47,173 bases of DNA, from contig JAJEAI010000028.1 in assembly GCA_022824205.1 (NCBI GenBank), forward strand, positions 1-47,173. Reading direction: 5' to 3'. Positions 6,623 to 15,858 of this stretch are shown piece by piece. The first letter of the stretch is position 1, and every line of letters starts with the position of its first letter. The notes under the pieces were generated by a model, which searched no databases, had not been told where the DNA came from, and saw only the letters and a program-made list of their open reading frames with translations. The position numbers were made by a program, and so were the translations under genes. This DNA is from Candidatus Binatia bacterium. GTDB taxonomy: Bacteria > Desulfobacterota > Binatia > UBA9968 > JAJDTQ01.

Positions 6623-9151
6623 TCACAACTCGCGCAGCGCGGTGGCCGGCGGCGTACGGACCAGCCGGCGAGTGCCGAGATAGCCGACCGCGCTGACCAT
6701 CAGGATGCCGAACAGCGGCCCCGCCAGCCAGATCTGCGGATGCAGGCTGGCGGGCAGCTCGAATACGAAACGGTTCAGCGTGAACGTGGTGATTTCCGCG
6801 CCGATGACGGCGACGACGCCGGCGAACGCGCCCAGCGCCGCGAACTCGGCCACCAGCGCGCCGGTGATCAGGCGGCGCGTCCCGCCCAGGGCCCGCAGCA
6901 GCGCCAGTTCCTTCAGGCGCTGGTCCCGGCTCGACTGGATGGACGCGATCAGCACCAGCAGGCCGGCGCACAGCACCAGCGCCAGCACCAGCTCCACGGC
7001 CTGGGCGACGTGGGTGATGATGCGCCGCAGGTGGGTGATGATCTGGTCCACGTCGATGACCGAGACGGTGGGATGGCGGGAGAGCAGTTCGTTCAGGAAC
7101 GCCTTTCGTTCCGATGGGAGATGGAAGCTGGTCATGTAGGTGGCGGGCTGTCCGTCCAGCGCCCCCGGCGACAGGATGATGAAGAAGTTGGGCTGCAGGC
7201 TGTCCCAGGCCACGCGCCGGGTATTGGTGACCTTGGCGGTGAACGGCAGTCCGCCGACGTCGAAGGTCAGGGAGTCGCCCAGCGCCAGCCCCAGGGCAGC
7301 GGCGTACTCTTCTTCCAGCGACGCCGACGGAGCGGCACCGGCGGCCCACCAATCGCCGTCCACCACGACGTTGTGGTCGGGCAGGTCCGCCAGGAACGTG
7401 AGGTTGCGCTCGCGCAGGATCCCGGGGCGGCCGCGGCCGCCGGGGCCATCCCGTTCGTCGTCCGTTTCTTCGGCGCGCTGGCGCCGTTGTCGCTGCCACT
7501 GCGCGGCGCCGATGCCGTTGACCTCGGTGATGCGCCCCCGGATCATCGGGAACATCCTGCCGTCGTAACCGGTGCGGGCCTTCAGCAGGGTCTCGACCGG
7601 GCCGACCTCGGCCGGGGCCACGTTCATGACGAACTGGTTGGGCGCGCGCACGGGTATGCGTGACTGCCACTCGTCGACCAGCGCCGTGCGCACCAGCACC
7701 ATGATGAGCAGCAGCATGACCGCCACGCCGAAGACCACGATCTGTCCCACGTTCTCCCGGTGGCGGCGGTGCAGGCCCGCCAGGGCCAGGCGCCAGACGC
7801 TGCCGGCCTGCATGCCCAGGGCGCGTCCTCCGCGCAAGAGGATCAGCGCGAGCCCGGCGAACACGCTGACGGTGACGGCCGCCCCCGCCAGCGCCCATCC
7901 CGTCAGGGTGGCGTCGCCGCTGTACCAGACCAGGAGGCCCAGGCCGCCGGCCGCGGCGCAGCCGTAGGTCCACGCCGAGGCCGTCGCCGGCGCCAGGTCC
8001 CGGCGGATGACGCGCATGGGGGACACGCCGCGCAGGCGCAGGAGCGGCGGCAGGCCGAACGCCAGCACGCAGATGAACCCGGTGAGAAGGCCGACCCACA
8101 CGGGCTGTGCGCCCGGCGGCGGCAGCGACATCGGCAGGAAGCCGCGCAGCGCCGCGATGATGCCGAAATGCGCCACGGCGCCCAGGACCAGGCCGGCCAG
8201 GGCGCCGGCCACGCCGATGATCAGCAGCACCAGGGTGTAGCCCCACTGGACTTCCGCCGGGGTGGCGCCCAGGGTCTTCAGCACGGCTACGTGGTCGTAG
8301 TGCCGGCGCGCGTAGCGGCGGGCGCTCAGCGCCACGGCGACCCCGGCCAGCAGCACCGTCAGCAGGCCGCCCAGCAGCAGGAAGCTCTCGGCGCGCTCCA
8401 GGGCGCTGTCGATGCGCGCGTTGGCGGCGCGCACGTCGCGCCAGCGGTAGCCGGGCGCCAGCTCGTCGCGGATGGCGTCGTGGAGCGAGCGCAGCGCGTC
8501 GCCGCCACCCGCCAACAGCAGGCGGTAGCGGATGCGGCTGCCGGGCTGGATTACCCGCGTGGCCGCGATGTCCTCCGCGCGCATCAGGAGCCGCGGCGCG
8601 AACCCCATGAAGCCGCCGCCCCGATCCGGCTCCGACGCCAGCACCGCCGTCACCGTGAAGTCGGCGTAGCCCACGGAGACCGTGTCGCCCACCTTCACGT
8701 CCAGGGCCGGAAACAGGCGCGAGTCCAGCCACACCTCGCCCGGGGCGGGCAGGCCGTCGGTGCGCCGGCCGCGGGTGAAGGGCTCGCCCGCCACCCTCAG
8801 CGTGCCGCGCAGGGGATAGCCCGGGGTCACCGCCTTGACGCTGGCCAGTTGGCTGCGCCCGGTGGCCTCCGAGGAGGCCATGGACGGGAAGCGGATGACG
8901 TCGGCCAGGACGAGCCCGCGGTCGGCGGCGAGGTCGCGGAAGCGTTGCGGCACCGGGCGCGAGGCGTCGATGACGCGGTCCGCGCCGAGAAGCGCCGCCG
9001 ATTCCGCCACCAGCGCGCGCTGCAGACGGTCGACGAACAGGCTCACCGCGGTGACCGCGCCCACCGCCAACAGCAGGGCGGCGAGCAACAGCCGGAGTTC
9101 CCCGGCGCGCCAGTCGCGCAGTGCCAGCCGCAACGCCAGAGACAGGCTCAT
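6623..9151 (-). CDS. ybbP: YbbP-like ABC transporter permease (FtsX/MacB-type)
   Basis: An 842-residue inner-membrane permease made of two FtsX-like halves. There is an N-terminal membrane helix (LLLAALLLAVGAVTAVSLFV), a large periplasmic domain, then helix groups around residues 270-420 (YARRHYDHVAVLKTLGAT is the cytoplasmic coupling segment). A second periplasmic domain and C-terminal helices follow (ELALLRALGGTRRLITGALV is the second coupling segment). The length fits YbbP of Escherichia coli (about 800 residues). It works with YbbA as an ATP-driven mechanotransmission or extrusion complex for hydrophobic envelope compounds. The ybbP-ybbA-tesA neighbourhood is conserved in many proteobacteria and supports the assignment. 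The ATG at 9151 overlaps the stop of a candidate 47-codon ORF. Confidence 0.9.
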   Translation of the reverse strand: MSLSLALRLALRDWRAGELRLLLAALLLAVGAVTAVSLFVDRLQRALVAESAALLGADRVIDASRPVPQRFRDLAADRGLVLADVIRFPSMASSEATGRSQLASVKAVTPGYPLRGTLRVAGEPFTRGRRTDGLPAPGEVWLDSRLFPALDVKVGDTVSVGYADFTVTAVLASEPDRGGGFMGFAPRLLMRAEDIAATRVIQPGSRIRYRLLLAGGGDALRSLHDAIRDELAPGYRWRDVRAANARIDSALERAESFLLLGGLLTVLLAGVAVALSARRYARRHYDHVAVLKTLGATPAEVQWGYTLVLLIIGVAGALAGLVLGAVAHFGIIAALRGFLPMSLPPPGAQPVWVGLLTGFICVLAFGLPPLLRLRGVSPMRVIRRDLAPATASAWTYGCAAAGGLGLLVWYSGDATLTGWALAGAAVTVSVFAGLALILLRGGRALGMQAGSVWRLALAGLHRRHRENVGQIVVFGVAVMLLLIMVLVRTALVDEWQSRIPVRAPNQFVMNVAPAEVGPVETLLKARTGYDGRMFPMIRGRITEVNGIGAAQWQRQRRQRAEETDDERDGPGGRGRPGILRERNLTFLADLPDHNVVVDGDWWAAGAAPSASLEEEYAAALGLALGDSLTFDVGGLPFTAKVTNTRRVAWDSLQPNFFIILSPGALDGQPATYMTSFHLPSERKAFLNELLSRHPTVSVIDVDQIITHLRRIITHVAQAVELVLALVLCAGLLVLIASIQSSRDQRLKELALLRALGGTRRLITGALVAEFAALGAFAGVVAVIGAEITTFTLNRFVFELPASLHPQIWLAGPLFGILMVSAVGYLGTRRLVRTPPATALREL

Positions 9152-9287
9152 GGAGCCGGCTCCGGAGAAGGCTGTACGCGGCTCGCACGCCTCTCCACGT
9201 CGACCTTGCGCCTCAGGGTCATGACGCCGCCTCTGGCGAAGGCCGCATGTCCGTGGCAGCCCTTCCCGATGAGCTCGACGCTCCGGG

Positions 9288-9291
<4 letters not shown>
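9148..9291 (-). CDS. Candidate 47-codon ORF bridging ybbA and ybbP
   Basis: An open frame exactly fills the gap between ybbA and ybbP. It begins with a GTG overlapping the ybbA stop (GTGA, 9291-9288) and ends with a TGA overlapping the ybbP ATG (ATGA, 9151-9148). Both overlaps are the 4-nt type used in translational coupling. The peptide is basic (VTRSVELIGKGCHGH at the start, RRKVDVERRASRV near the end) and has no recognised domain or membrane segment. It may be a genuine small protein, or just a translated spacer that lets ribosomes reach ybbP. Composition alone cannot decide. Confidence 0.35.
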
Positions 9292-9977
<686 letters not shown>

Positions 9978-9990
9978 GAATGGTTACTCG

Positions 9991-10644
9991 ATGGGACGGT
10001 CGCCGGCTCTTCTGATTGGACTGTTGCGGGTTTCCCTGCTCGTGGCCGCGCTTGTCGCGGCGGCCGGACACGCGCCGGCTGCGGACGCGGGCAAGACCGT
10101 GCTGGTCATGGGAAACAGTATCAGCGCGGCCTATGGACTTCAAACCGGCAAGGGCGAACGCGGATGGGTGGAACTGCTGCAAGAACGCCTGGGACCGCGC
10201 CACCGCGTGGTCAACGCCAGCATCAGCGGCGACACCACCGTGGGCGGCCTGGCGCGCCTGCCCAAGACCCTGGCCGCCCACAAGCCCGACGTCGTCGTCA
10301 TCGAGCTGGGCGGCAACGACGGCCTGCGCGGTTATCCGGTAGAGTCCATCCGCGCCAACCTCCTGGCCATGACCCGGGCCGTGCTCGCGGCCGGCGCCAA
10401 ACCCGTGCTGGCCGGCATGCGGATGACCCCCAACCTGGGGCCGCGCTATACCGGGGCCTTCCGCCAGATGTACCCCGACGTCGCCGCCGAGACCGGCGCC
10501 GCGCTGGTGCCGTTCATCCTCGAAGGAGTCGCCCTCGACGAGAACCTCATGCAGCGCGACGGCATCCACCCCAACGCCAAGGCCCAGCCGCTGATGTTGG
10601 ACAACGTCTGGCCGGTGCTGGAGCCGTTGTTGAAAGCGGAATGA
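9991..10644 (+). CDS. tesA: TesA-like SGNH/GDSL arylesterase (thioesterase I/lysophospholipase type)
   Basis: A 217-residue SGNH hydrolase with an N-terminal signal peptide (LLIGLLRVSLLVAALVAAAG, likely cleaved near APAADA), hence periplasmic. Block I carries the nucleophile S43, but the usual GDS reads GNS (GNSISAAYG). Block II ASISGDTT, block III GGND (107-110) and block V DGIHPN (D190, H193) are intact. TesA-type enzymes hydrolyse acyl-thioesters, lysophospholipids and aryl esters, and are encoded next to ybbAP in many proteobacteria, as here. In-frame ATGs exist at 9964, 9976 and 9991. The last gives a compact signal peptide; none has a strong ribosome site. Confidence 0.88.
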   Translation: MGRSPALLIGLLRVSLLVAALVAAAGHAPAADAGKTVLVMGNSISAAYGLQTGKGERGWVELLQERLGPRHRVVNASISGDTTVGGLARLPKTLAAHKPDVVVIELGGNDGLRGYPVESIRANLLAMTRAVLAAGAKPVLAGMRMTPNLGPRYTGAFRQMYPDVAAETGAALVPFILEGVALDENLMQRDGIHPNAKAQPLMLDNVWPVLEPLLKAE

Positions 10645-10677
10645 GGGATTGACGCGTCTTTTCGCGGACGGAGAACA

Positions 10678-11157
10678 ATGACGAACCTATGTGTACGAAC
10701 GGCAACCCTGAAGGACGCAGAGCCGATCGCGGCATTCCAGCAGGCGATGGCCCTGGAGACCGAGAGCAAGAGGCTGGATGCAACAACGCTGGGGCAGGGC
10801 GTGGCCGGCGTGTTCGACGCGCCGGAGAAGGGTTTCTACCTCGTGGCGGTGGCGGACGCGGCCGACGGCGGCACCGCCGGAGTAGTGGCAAGCCTGCTCA
10901 TCACCTACGAGTGGAGCGACTGGCGCAACGCCACCTTCTGGTGGATCCAGAGCGTTTACGTGGACGCCGGCTGGCGGCGGCAGGGCGTCTACCGCGCGAT
11001 GTACGACCACGTGTTGAGCCTCGCACGCACCCGCGGCGACGTCTGCGGCATACGCCTTTACGTGGAGCGCACCAACGCCATCGCCCAGAAGACCTACGAC
11101 AGCCTGGGCATGCACAGGTCGCACTACGACCTGTACGAGATGGACTTCACGTCGTGA
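10678..11157 (+). CDS. GNAT-family N-acetyltransferase
   Basis: 159 residues with the GNAT fold. The acetyl-CoA-binding motif A is SVYVDAGWRRQGVYRAMYDH (about 100-119, with the R/QxxGxx loop). It is followed by the C-terminal motif NAIAQKTYDSLGMHRSHYD, where an Asn and Tyr typically contact CoA. The start ATG at 10678 follows GGAG. It lies 33 nt behind tesA and its 3' end overlaps the convergent flavoenzyme gene by 11 nt. The acceptor amine is unknown. Confidence 0.88.
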   Translation: MTNLCVRTATLKDAEPIAAFQQAMALETESKRLDATTLGQGVAGVFDAPEKGFYLVAVADAADGGTAGVVASLLITYEWSDWRNATFWWIQSVYVDAGWRRQGVYRAMYDHVLSLARTRGDVCGIRLYVERTNAIAQKTYDSLGMHRSHYDLYEMDFTS

Positions 11158-12310
11158 GCGGGTTCGGCAGCGAGAAGAGCCGCCGCGCCGTCTCGGCCTC
11201 GGGTATGGAGAACTTTCCCTCCCAGGCCAACTCGGCCAGCAGCCTGCCGCTGAGGGGGGCGAACTTGAAGCCGTGGCCCGAGAAACCGGCGCCGATGGCG
11301 ATGTGCGGATTCTCCGGGTGCTGGTCGATGATGAAGTCCTCGTTGGGGGAAACGGTGTACAGGCAGTGCTCGGCGCCGGCGAGGGTCCAATCCCTGGCGC
11401 TGAACAACATGGTCATGAAGCGCTTCAGGTCGTCGATCCTGTACTGGGCCACGGAATCCGGCGGATCGTCGGGGTCGTCATTCCTGCCGTACCGGACGTG
11501 GCGCGCCACCTTGACGCCGGTGCGGCCGAACTCCGGCATGACGTAGAACACGTCGTTCTCTTCCTCTCCCATGTACATGCACACCGGAAAGCGGCCGGGC
11601 CGGTAGTCGTCGATGTTGTCCGGGGGAACGAAGTAGCCCACCGTTTGGCGGGCCACAGCGAGGCTGGGCTTCAGGAACGGCAGCAACTGCCCGGCCCACG
11701 CGCCCGCGGCTACGACCAGGCACCCGGCCTTGAGGACCCCGGTGCTGGTCTCGACCGTGATGGGCTCCGCGCCGGGGTCGAGTCCGTGGACGACGGTGTT
11801 CTCGAATATGTGCACGCCGTTCGCGCGCGCCAGCCGGGCGAGCGATTCCATGGTCTCGCTGGCGGCGACGATGCCCGCGGTCCGGTCGAGCAGCACCTGC
11901 TCCACGCCTTCCAGCTTGAACTGGGGGAAGAGCCTGCGCGCCTCGTCCGGCGTGGCGACCTCCACGTCCACGTCTTCCTGCTCCACCGCGCGGATGTAAC
12001 TGTTGAAACCCTCGCAGGGCGCCCCGGCGAAGAGCCCCGGGTTCTTGTGGACGAGACGGGTGCCGGCGTCCTTCTCCAGGCGGGGCCACTCCTCCGCGTG
12101 CACCCACTGCATCAGGCGCACGTACTCCGGCGCGGTGTAGGCGCTGCGCGTGATGCGCGCCGCGCCGTGCGAGCTGCCCCGCTCGTGCCCGATGGAAAAC
12201 CGCTCCACCAGCCCGAGCCGGCCCACGCCGAGCCGAGCGAGGTGATACAGCGCCGAGAGCCCCTTGACCCCCCCGCCGATGACCAAGGCGCCGAAAGTGT
12301 TGTCCTGCAT
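11147..12310 (-). CDS. Sarcosine oxidase/N-methyltryptophan oxidase-like FAD amine oxidase
   Basis: A 387-residue DAO-superfamily flavoenzyme. The Rossmann glycine motif GGGVKG is at residues 12-17 and a second FAD contact ERGSSHGAARITR near 44-56. The C-terminal segment CLYTVSPNEDFIIDQHP, followed by GAGFSGHGFKF, matches monomeric sarcosine oxidase. It includes the cysteine that in that enzyme forms the covalent 8-alpha-S-cysteinyl-FAD bond. Expected role: oxidative demethylation or deamination of an N-methyl or secondary amino acid, giving H2O2. The ATG at 12310 is chosen because MQDNTFGALVIGG starts right at the FAD fold. It overlaps the GNAT gene tail to tail. Confidence 0.88.
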   Translation of the reverse strand: MQDNTFGALVIGGGVKGLSALYHLARLGVGRLGLVERFSIGHERGSSHGAARITRSAYTAPEYVRLMQWVHAEEWPRLEKDAGTRLVHKNPGLFAGAPCEGFNSYIRAVEQEDVDVEVATPDEARRLFPQFKLEGVEQVLLDRTAGIVAASETMESLARLARANGVHIFENTVVHGLDPGAEPITVETSTGVLKAGCLVVAAGAWAGQLLPFLKPSLAVARQTVGYFVPPDNIDDYRPGRFPVCMYMGEEENDVFYVMPEFGRTGVKVARHVRYGRNDDPDDPPDSVAQYRIDDLKRFMTMLFSARDWTLAGAEHCLYTVSPNEDFIIDQHPENPHIAIGAGFSGHGFKFAPLSGRLLAELAWEGKFSIPEAETARRLFSLPNPLTT

Positions 12311-12382
12311 AATACCGCAGTCTCCCCAACGGAGCGGTGAATGTCTGGAATCGCCCCTGCTCAACGGCCAGACAGGGTGGTG

Positions 12383-12607
12383 TCAGAGAGCGGTGCCGGC
12401 TTGGGCGCGACGAAGGAGATTCAGGACGACTTCCACTCCTGCCGAGTTGGACGACGCCGCGTCGAAAGGCGTCCGGCCCTCAAGTAAAGGATGCGACCGG
12501 CATAGGAACCATCGGACCGCATCCCTGTCCCCGTGATAGGCGCGTCGGACCTCTTTGACGACCCTTCCCATCTCATGAATCCCTGCCCGGTCCTCGTGGA
12601 ATTTCAT
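12383..12607 (-). CDS. Small DUF2384-like (MbcA/ParS/Xre antitoxin C-terminal domain) protein
   Basis: 74 residues. The C-terminal half WFLCRSHPLLEGRTPFDAAS, ending in EVVLNLLRRAQAG, matches the consensus of the antitoxin toxin-binding domain DUF2384 (W..S.HP.L.GRTP..A......V...L.RI..G). No N-terminal helix-turn-helix is present. The ATG at 12607 follows GAGGAGG. It is separated by only 24 nt from the DUF4276 gene on the same strand, so it is the third gene of the ATPase module. In its family this domain neutralises RES-type toxins. Here it might bind the ATPase or the TOPRIM-like protein; that is inference. Confidence 0.65.
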   Translation of the reverse strand: MKFHEDRAGIHEMGRVVKEVRRAYHGDRDAVRWFLCRSHPLLEGRTPFDAASSNSAGVEVVLNLLRRAQAGTAL

Positions 12608-12631
12608 CAGCCTCCTCGCGTCGTGATGTCT

Positions 12632-13312
12632 CTACTCCAGCGCGGACTCAGTATCCGCAATAAATGTAGCAAAGCTCCTTGGGCAGGATGACCGCAGAGT
12701 GTCCAGCCTTGATGAATGCGCGAGGTCAACACGGGTCTCCCGTGAGTCGCGGACTCCTGCCGCATCACATACTCGTCGGAACAACTGGTGAGGATGATTG
12801 CCCTTGGGGTCGTTTCGAGAACCCCAGAGCGTCTCCGGTTTCTGCGGTAGTAGGTTGAGTTGTGTCAGGCCGATTCCCTGCCAGGCTCGGCCGTCTGCCA
12901 ACAGCCAACTCTCCGACGTGCTCATGGGGACGCACGGCACACCGTTGGGACCCTGGACGCGATCGAAACCATCCAAAATATCGGAGCGCGTCCGGTCCCA
13001 GTCGCGACGCTTGTTGGAGTCTGCGTCTGCCATGAAGACGACTAAAGCGTAACCACCTGTCGCGGCGCGAATTTTGCTCGCCAACGCCTTTCCTCCGTGG
13101 CCTTTCGGCAGCGGTTGGTACTCTCGCTGCTGCCTCCTTTGCAACACCAAATCTCGCCGTTGGACGACTACAAATGTCGTATCCGCGGGAATCAAACGGC
13201 GCAAGAAAGCTTGGAGCCAACCCTCGTCACCAGCCGTCGCTTCTTTACCTGAAGGTCTCTTTGGCTCGCCGACATCGTGTCTTCCTTCGCCACATACTAG
13301 TACCTTGATCAT
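12632..13312 (-). CDS. DUF4276 (TOPRIM-like) protein, putative defence effector
   Basis: 226 residues. The N-terminal strand MIKVLVCGEG places an acidic residue at E9. VVFMADADSNK supplies a DxD pair (D96, D98). This E...DxD arrangement is that of TOPRIM-fold nucleases. The segment STSESWLLAD (about 130-140) is typical of DUF4276. Its ATG at 13312 overlaps the ATPase stop as ATGA, so the two proteins are translationally coupled and probably form a complex, analogous to OLD nucleases or PARIS split into two polypeptides. Lower GC than flanking catabolic genes suggests horizontal acquisition. Predicted function: nuclease or nucleic-acid-targeting toxin released on phage infection. Confidence 0.72.
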   Translation of the reverse strand: MIKVLVCGEGRHDVGEPKRPSGKEATAGDEGWLQAFLRRLIPADTTFVVVQRRDLVLQRRQQREYQPLPKGHGGKALASKIRAATGGYALVVFMADADSNKRRDWDRTRSDILDGFDRVQGPNGVPCVPMSTSESWLLADGRAWQGIGLTQLNLLPQKPETLWGSRNDPKGNHPHQLFRRVCDAAGVRDSRETRVDLAHSSRLDTLRSSCPRSFATFIADTESALE

Positions 13313-14547
13313 TCCGTGTTGCTTCCTGTCATAAATGCGTGGGCGGTTTCTGGCGAAAAACGATTCAGTTCCTTGTAATTGAAGCGGCTTGATCGGGACT
13401 GTCCTGTTAGGCTTTCTTGAATGGCTTCCTTCTCAGTCATGCTCCACAGTTCACCCGGCCCGAAAAACTCCAAGCCCTCCTTCCAATATTCCATATCTGA
13501 GAAACGTGAAGTCACAACAGCGCCGTGGGTTTGTCGTGTCAGAATATGTATATCCCCTGGTTTGGCGAAATTGACGAATAAAGGCGAGTGGGAAGTGAAA
13601 ATAAACTGGCTTGGAGAGTCTGTGACGATCGCTTCAATCAACTCGGGCAGGATGTGGGGCTCTATCCCGTCTTCGATTTCGTCGAGCAGCACCAAACTGG
13701 TCTTCTTGTGGAATTCAGGGATGGCGCAAAGGGCAATGAGTCGGAGGAGCCCGTCGCTCGCGTGAGTCGGGGTAATTCCGCGCAGGCTGCGAAAGGCCTC
13801 AGCAATTCTCACATCGACCCACCCCGCCCTTTTTCGAACCGTGTCAATGTTCCGGATGGGATAGAATCGGTGCAGACGTGCGACGACGTTGCTTTTCGAC
13901 CGAGGGTCGAGGCGTCCGAGAAAGCTTGCCAGTCTTTCGCCCCTTGTGCCGATGTCTTGGGTGTCGCCTCTGGCACCCCTTCGCATCGCCGTAGGGCTCA
14001 GCAATTCGAGGGAGGTAATGTTCTGCATCCAGGTTGATACTTCGCGCAGTTTGCAAGCGATGTCGTCGTCAGCGGGGAGTTTGACGAAGGCCAAGACCGA
14101 CCCCTTCATTTGAAGTCCCTGAAATCGCGGACCGCCGGGAAAGTAGAAGTTGGTCCGGGTGCGATTGTGATCGAGTTTTACGGTGGGCTTGGTGGCGTTC
14201 GCCGGGAGGTGCCAGATGACCTCGCGCAGATTCTTTGTGGTTCGTAGGCCCCAGTTGAACTGCCATAGCAATCGATCGTGGTCCTCGGTTTCGAACAATA
14301 GGTCGACCCGGAACGTGGCACCGGCTTCGAGTTGTGACCTGATACCCGCATACTCCCACGCGCGATCGTCAAAAAACCTGGTCGCATCGCCGTGGGCAAA
14401 CTCGCGTGCCAAGGCCAACGCCTGTAATGTCGAAGATTTCCCGGAACCGTTGCGGCCGATCAGGACGAGGGTTTGGCCAAGGAACAGGAACGTCGTTCCG
14501 GCGAGGGCCTTGAAACCTGAAACGCGAAATTTTCGTAGTCTGAGAAT
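13309..14547 (-). CDS. AAA/ABC-type (OLD/AAA15-like) ATPase of a putative defence module; non-canonical start
   Basis: About 412 residues. Walker A GRNGSGKSS lies at about 31-39, the signature-like ASDGLLRLIALCA precedes Walker B SLVLLDEIEDGIEPH, and the switch histidine is in FTSHSPLF. The fold matches AAA_15/AAA_21 ATPases of OLD, PARIS and related systems. The N-terminal strand LRLRKFRVSGFKALAG precedes Walker A in the same frame, but the frame has no ATG, GTG or TTG between its bounding stop (TAG at 14562-14560) and Walker A. The first TTG (14418) would delete Walker A. An ATT at 14547, seven to eight bases after GGGG, is the best visible start. Alternatives are a sequence error or a recent start-codon mutation. 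It couples to the DUF4276 gene by a 4-nt overlap. Confidence 0.75.
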   Translation of the reverse strand: MLRLRKFRVSGFKALAGTTFLFLGQTLVLIGRNGSGKSSTLQALALAREFAHGDATRFFDDRAWEYAGIRSQLEAGATFRVDLLFETEDHDRLLWQFNWGLRTTKNLREVIWHLPANATKPTVKLDHNRTRTNFYFPGGPRFQGLQMKGSVLAFVKLPADDDIACKLREVSTWMQNITSLELLSPTAMRRGARGDTQDIGTRGERLASFLGRLDPRSKSNVVARLHRFYPIRNIDTVRKRAGWVDVRIAEAFRSLRGITPTHASDGLLRLIALCAIPEFHKKTSLVLLDEIEDGIEPHILPELIEAIVTDSPSQFIFTSHSPLFVNFAKPGDIHILTRQTHGAVVTSRFSDMEYWKEGLEFFGPGELWSMTEKEAIQESLTGQSRSSRFNYKELNRFSPETAHAFMTGSNTE

Positions 14548-14598
14548 TGCGATTCCCCACTAATCGAAATAGGATATTCCAGCATATAGGGCGACCCG

Positions 14599-15834
14599 TC
14601 AGGACGCCAGCGCCTCCACCGGCTCGTTGGTGGCCGGGTCCACCTCGTAGGGTCCGGGGAGGCCCAGTTCCTTGGCGATGTCGCGCATGGCGGGCAGGAC
14701 CTCCTCGCCCATGAGCTTCAGGGTGCGCATCTGCGACTCGTGGTCCATGGCGCCGTCGCCGGTGCGGAAGATGATGATGCCGGGGCGCAGGTAGTCCATG
14801 ATGTAGCGGATGTCCTCCACGCACTGCTCGGGGGTGCCGACGATCATGCCCTTGGTGGCGACCTGGTCTTCGAAGGAGGCCAGGGCCCCGGCCCGGGTCT
14901 TGCCCGTGGCGTCGGGGGCCGTCATCTGCCGCCGAAGGGCCACCGCCTTCCGGCTGTTCAGGCCCGGCGGGCTCATGATCCAGGGAATGGGCCGCTGGAC
15001 GCCCGGGTCGAAGGGGCTGCGGACGCCCTGGGTCAGGGTGCGCCCCACCTCCATGGCCTTGGCCTTGGTCTCCTCGACGTGCACGAAGAACATGTAGCCC
15101 ATGTGCTGCGGACCGGCCTGGTAGCCTTCCTCCTCCGCCGTCTCGTAGTAGATCTTGAACATCTCGCGGGTGAGTTCCAGTTGCGTCGAGAGCATGACGT
15201 AGGGGTAGCGGTGCCGGGCGCACCACTCCACGGTCTCACGGCTGGATGTTCCGGGCACCCATATGGGCGGGTGCGGTTTGTGGTAGGGCACCGCCCAGGG
15301 ATTCACGTAGCGGTAGTGGAAATGCTTGCCTTCCCAGCGGAAGGGCCCGGGCGTGGTCCAGGTCTTGATGAGGAAGTCATGGGCCTCCTCGAAGCGCTCG
15401 CGGTTGTAGTGGGGCGGAATGTTGTGGCTGATGCTCTCCCCGCCCGAGCCGCGCACGATCCCCGGAATCAGCCGGCCGCGGGAGATGACGTCGATCATGG
15501 CGAGCTGCTCGGCCAGCCACAGCGGGTCGTCGTGGATGGGCAGGATGTTGCCCAGGAGCAGGATCTTCACCTTGGTGGTGATGCGGGCGAGGATCGAAGC
15601 CTGCACGTTGGCCACGCCGTTCATGCAGAAAGGCGCGCTGTGGTGCTCGTTCACCATCAGCCCGTCGAACCCTACCTCCTCGGCGTAGATCTTCTCGTCG
15701 AGGTAGCGGTTGTAGAGGTTGGCGGCGCGGTAGGGGTCGTACTCCGCGTTGCTGACCTTGTGGATGCCGGTGCCCCACTCGTCGGGCCAGTCCGGCACCT
15801 GCCAGGGCTCTTCGGTGAAATGGCCGATGAACAT
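14599..15834 (-). CDS. LLM-class flavin-dependent oxidoreductase, copy 2
   Basis: A 411-residue bacterial-luciferase-like monooxygenase of the F420/FMN TIM-barrel superfamily. Family features are the N-terminal FIGHFTEEPW strand, GFDGLMVNEHHS (the EHH pocket motif), LGNILPIHDDPLWLAEQLA, the phosphate-binding SRGRLIPGIVRGSG and IWVPGTSSRETVEW. It is the second of two tandem paralogs of exactly equal length with no visible indels. Such enzymes oxygenate or desulfurize small heterocycles, sulfonates or alkanes with reduced flavin from a partner reductase; no reductase gene is adjacent. The ATG at 15834 lies 24 nt after the upstream copy. The defence ATPase follows on the same strand. Confidence 0.9.
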   Translation of the reverse strand: MFIGHFTEEPWQVPDWPDEWGTGIHKVSNAEYDPYRAANLYNRYLDEKIYAEEVGFDGLMVNEHHSAPFCMNGVANVQASILARITTKVKILLLGNILPIHDDPLWLAEQLAMIDVISRGRLIPGIVRGSGGESISHNIPPHYNRERFEEAHDFLIKTWTTPGPFRWEGKHFHYRYVNPWAVPYHKPHPPIWVPGTSSRETVEWCARHRYPYVMLSTQLELTREMFKIYYETAEEEGYQAGPQHMGYMFFVHVEETKAKAMEVGRTLTQGVRSPFDPGVQRPIPWIMSPPGLNSRKAVALRRQMTAPDATGKTRAGALASFEDQVATKGMIVGTPEQCVEDIRYIMDYLRPGIIIFRTGDGAMDHESQMRTLKLMGEEVLPAMRDIAKELGLPGPYEVDPATNEPVEALAS

Positions 15835-15858
15835 GCGTTACCTCCCGGGCCGCGACCC

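Noticed and set aside
5979..9188. A 1069-codon frame overlapping ybbP, the small membrane gene and the alpha/beta hydrolase start
   Set aside because: Arg/Gly/Ala-rich shadow in another frame; the real genes carry all recognisable motifs.
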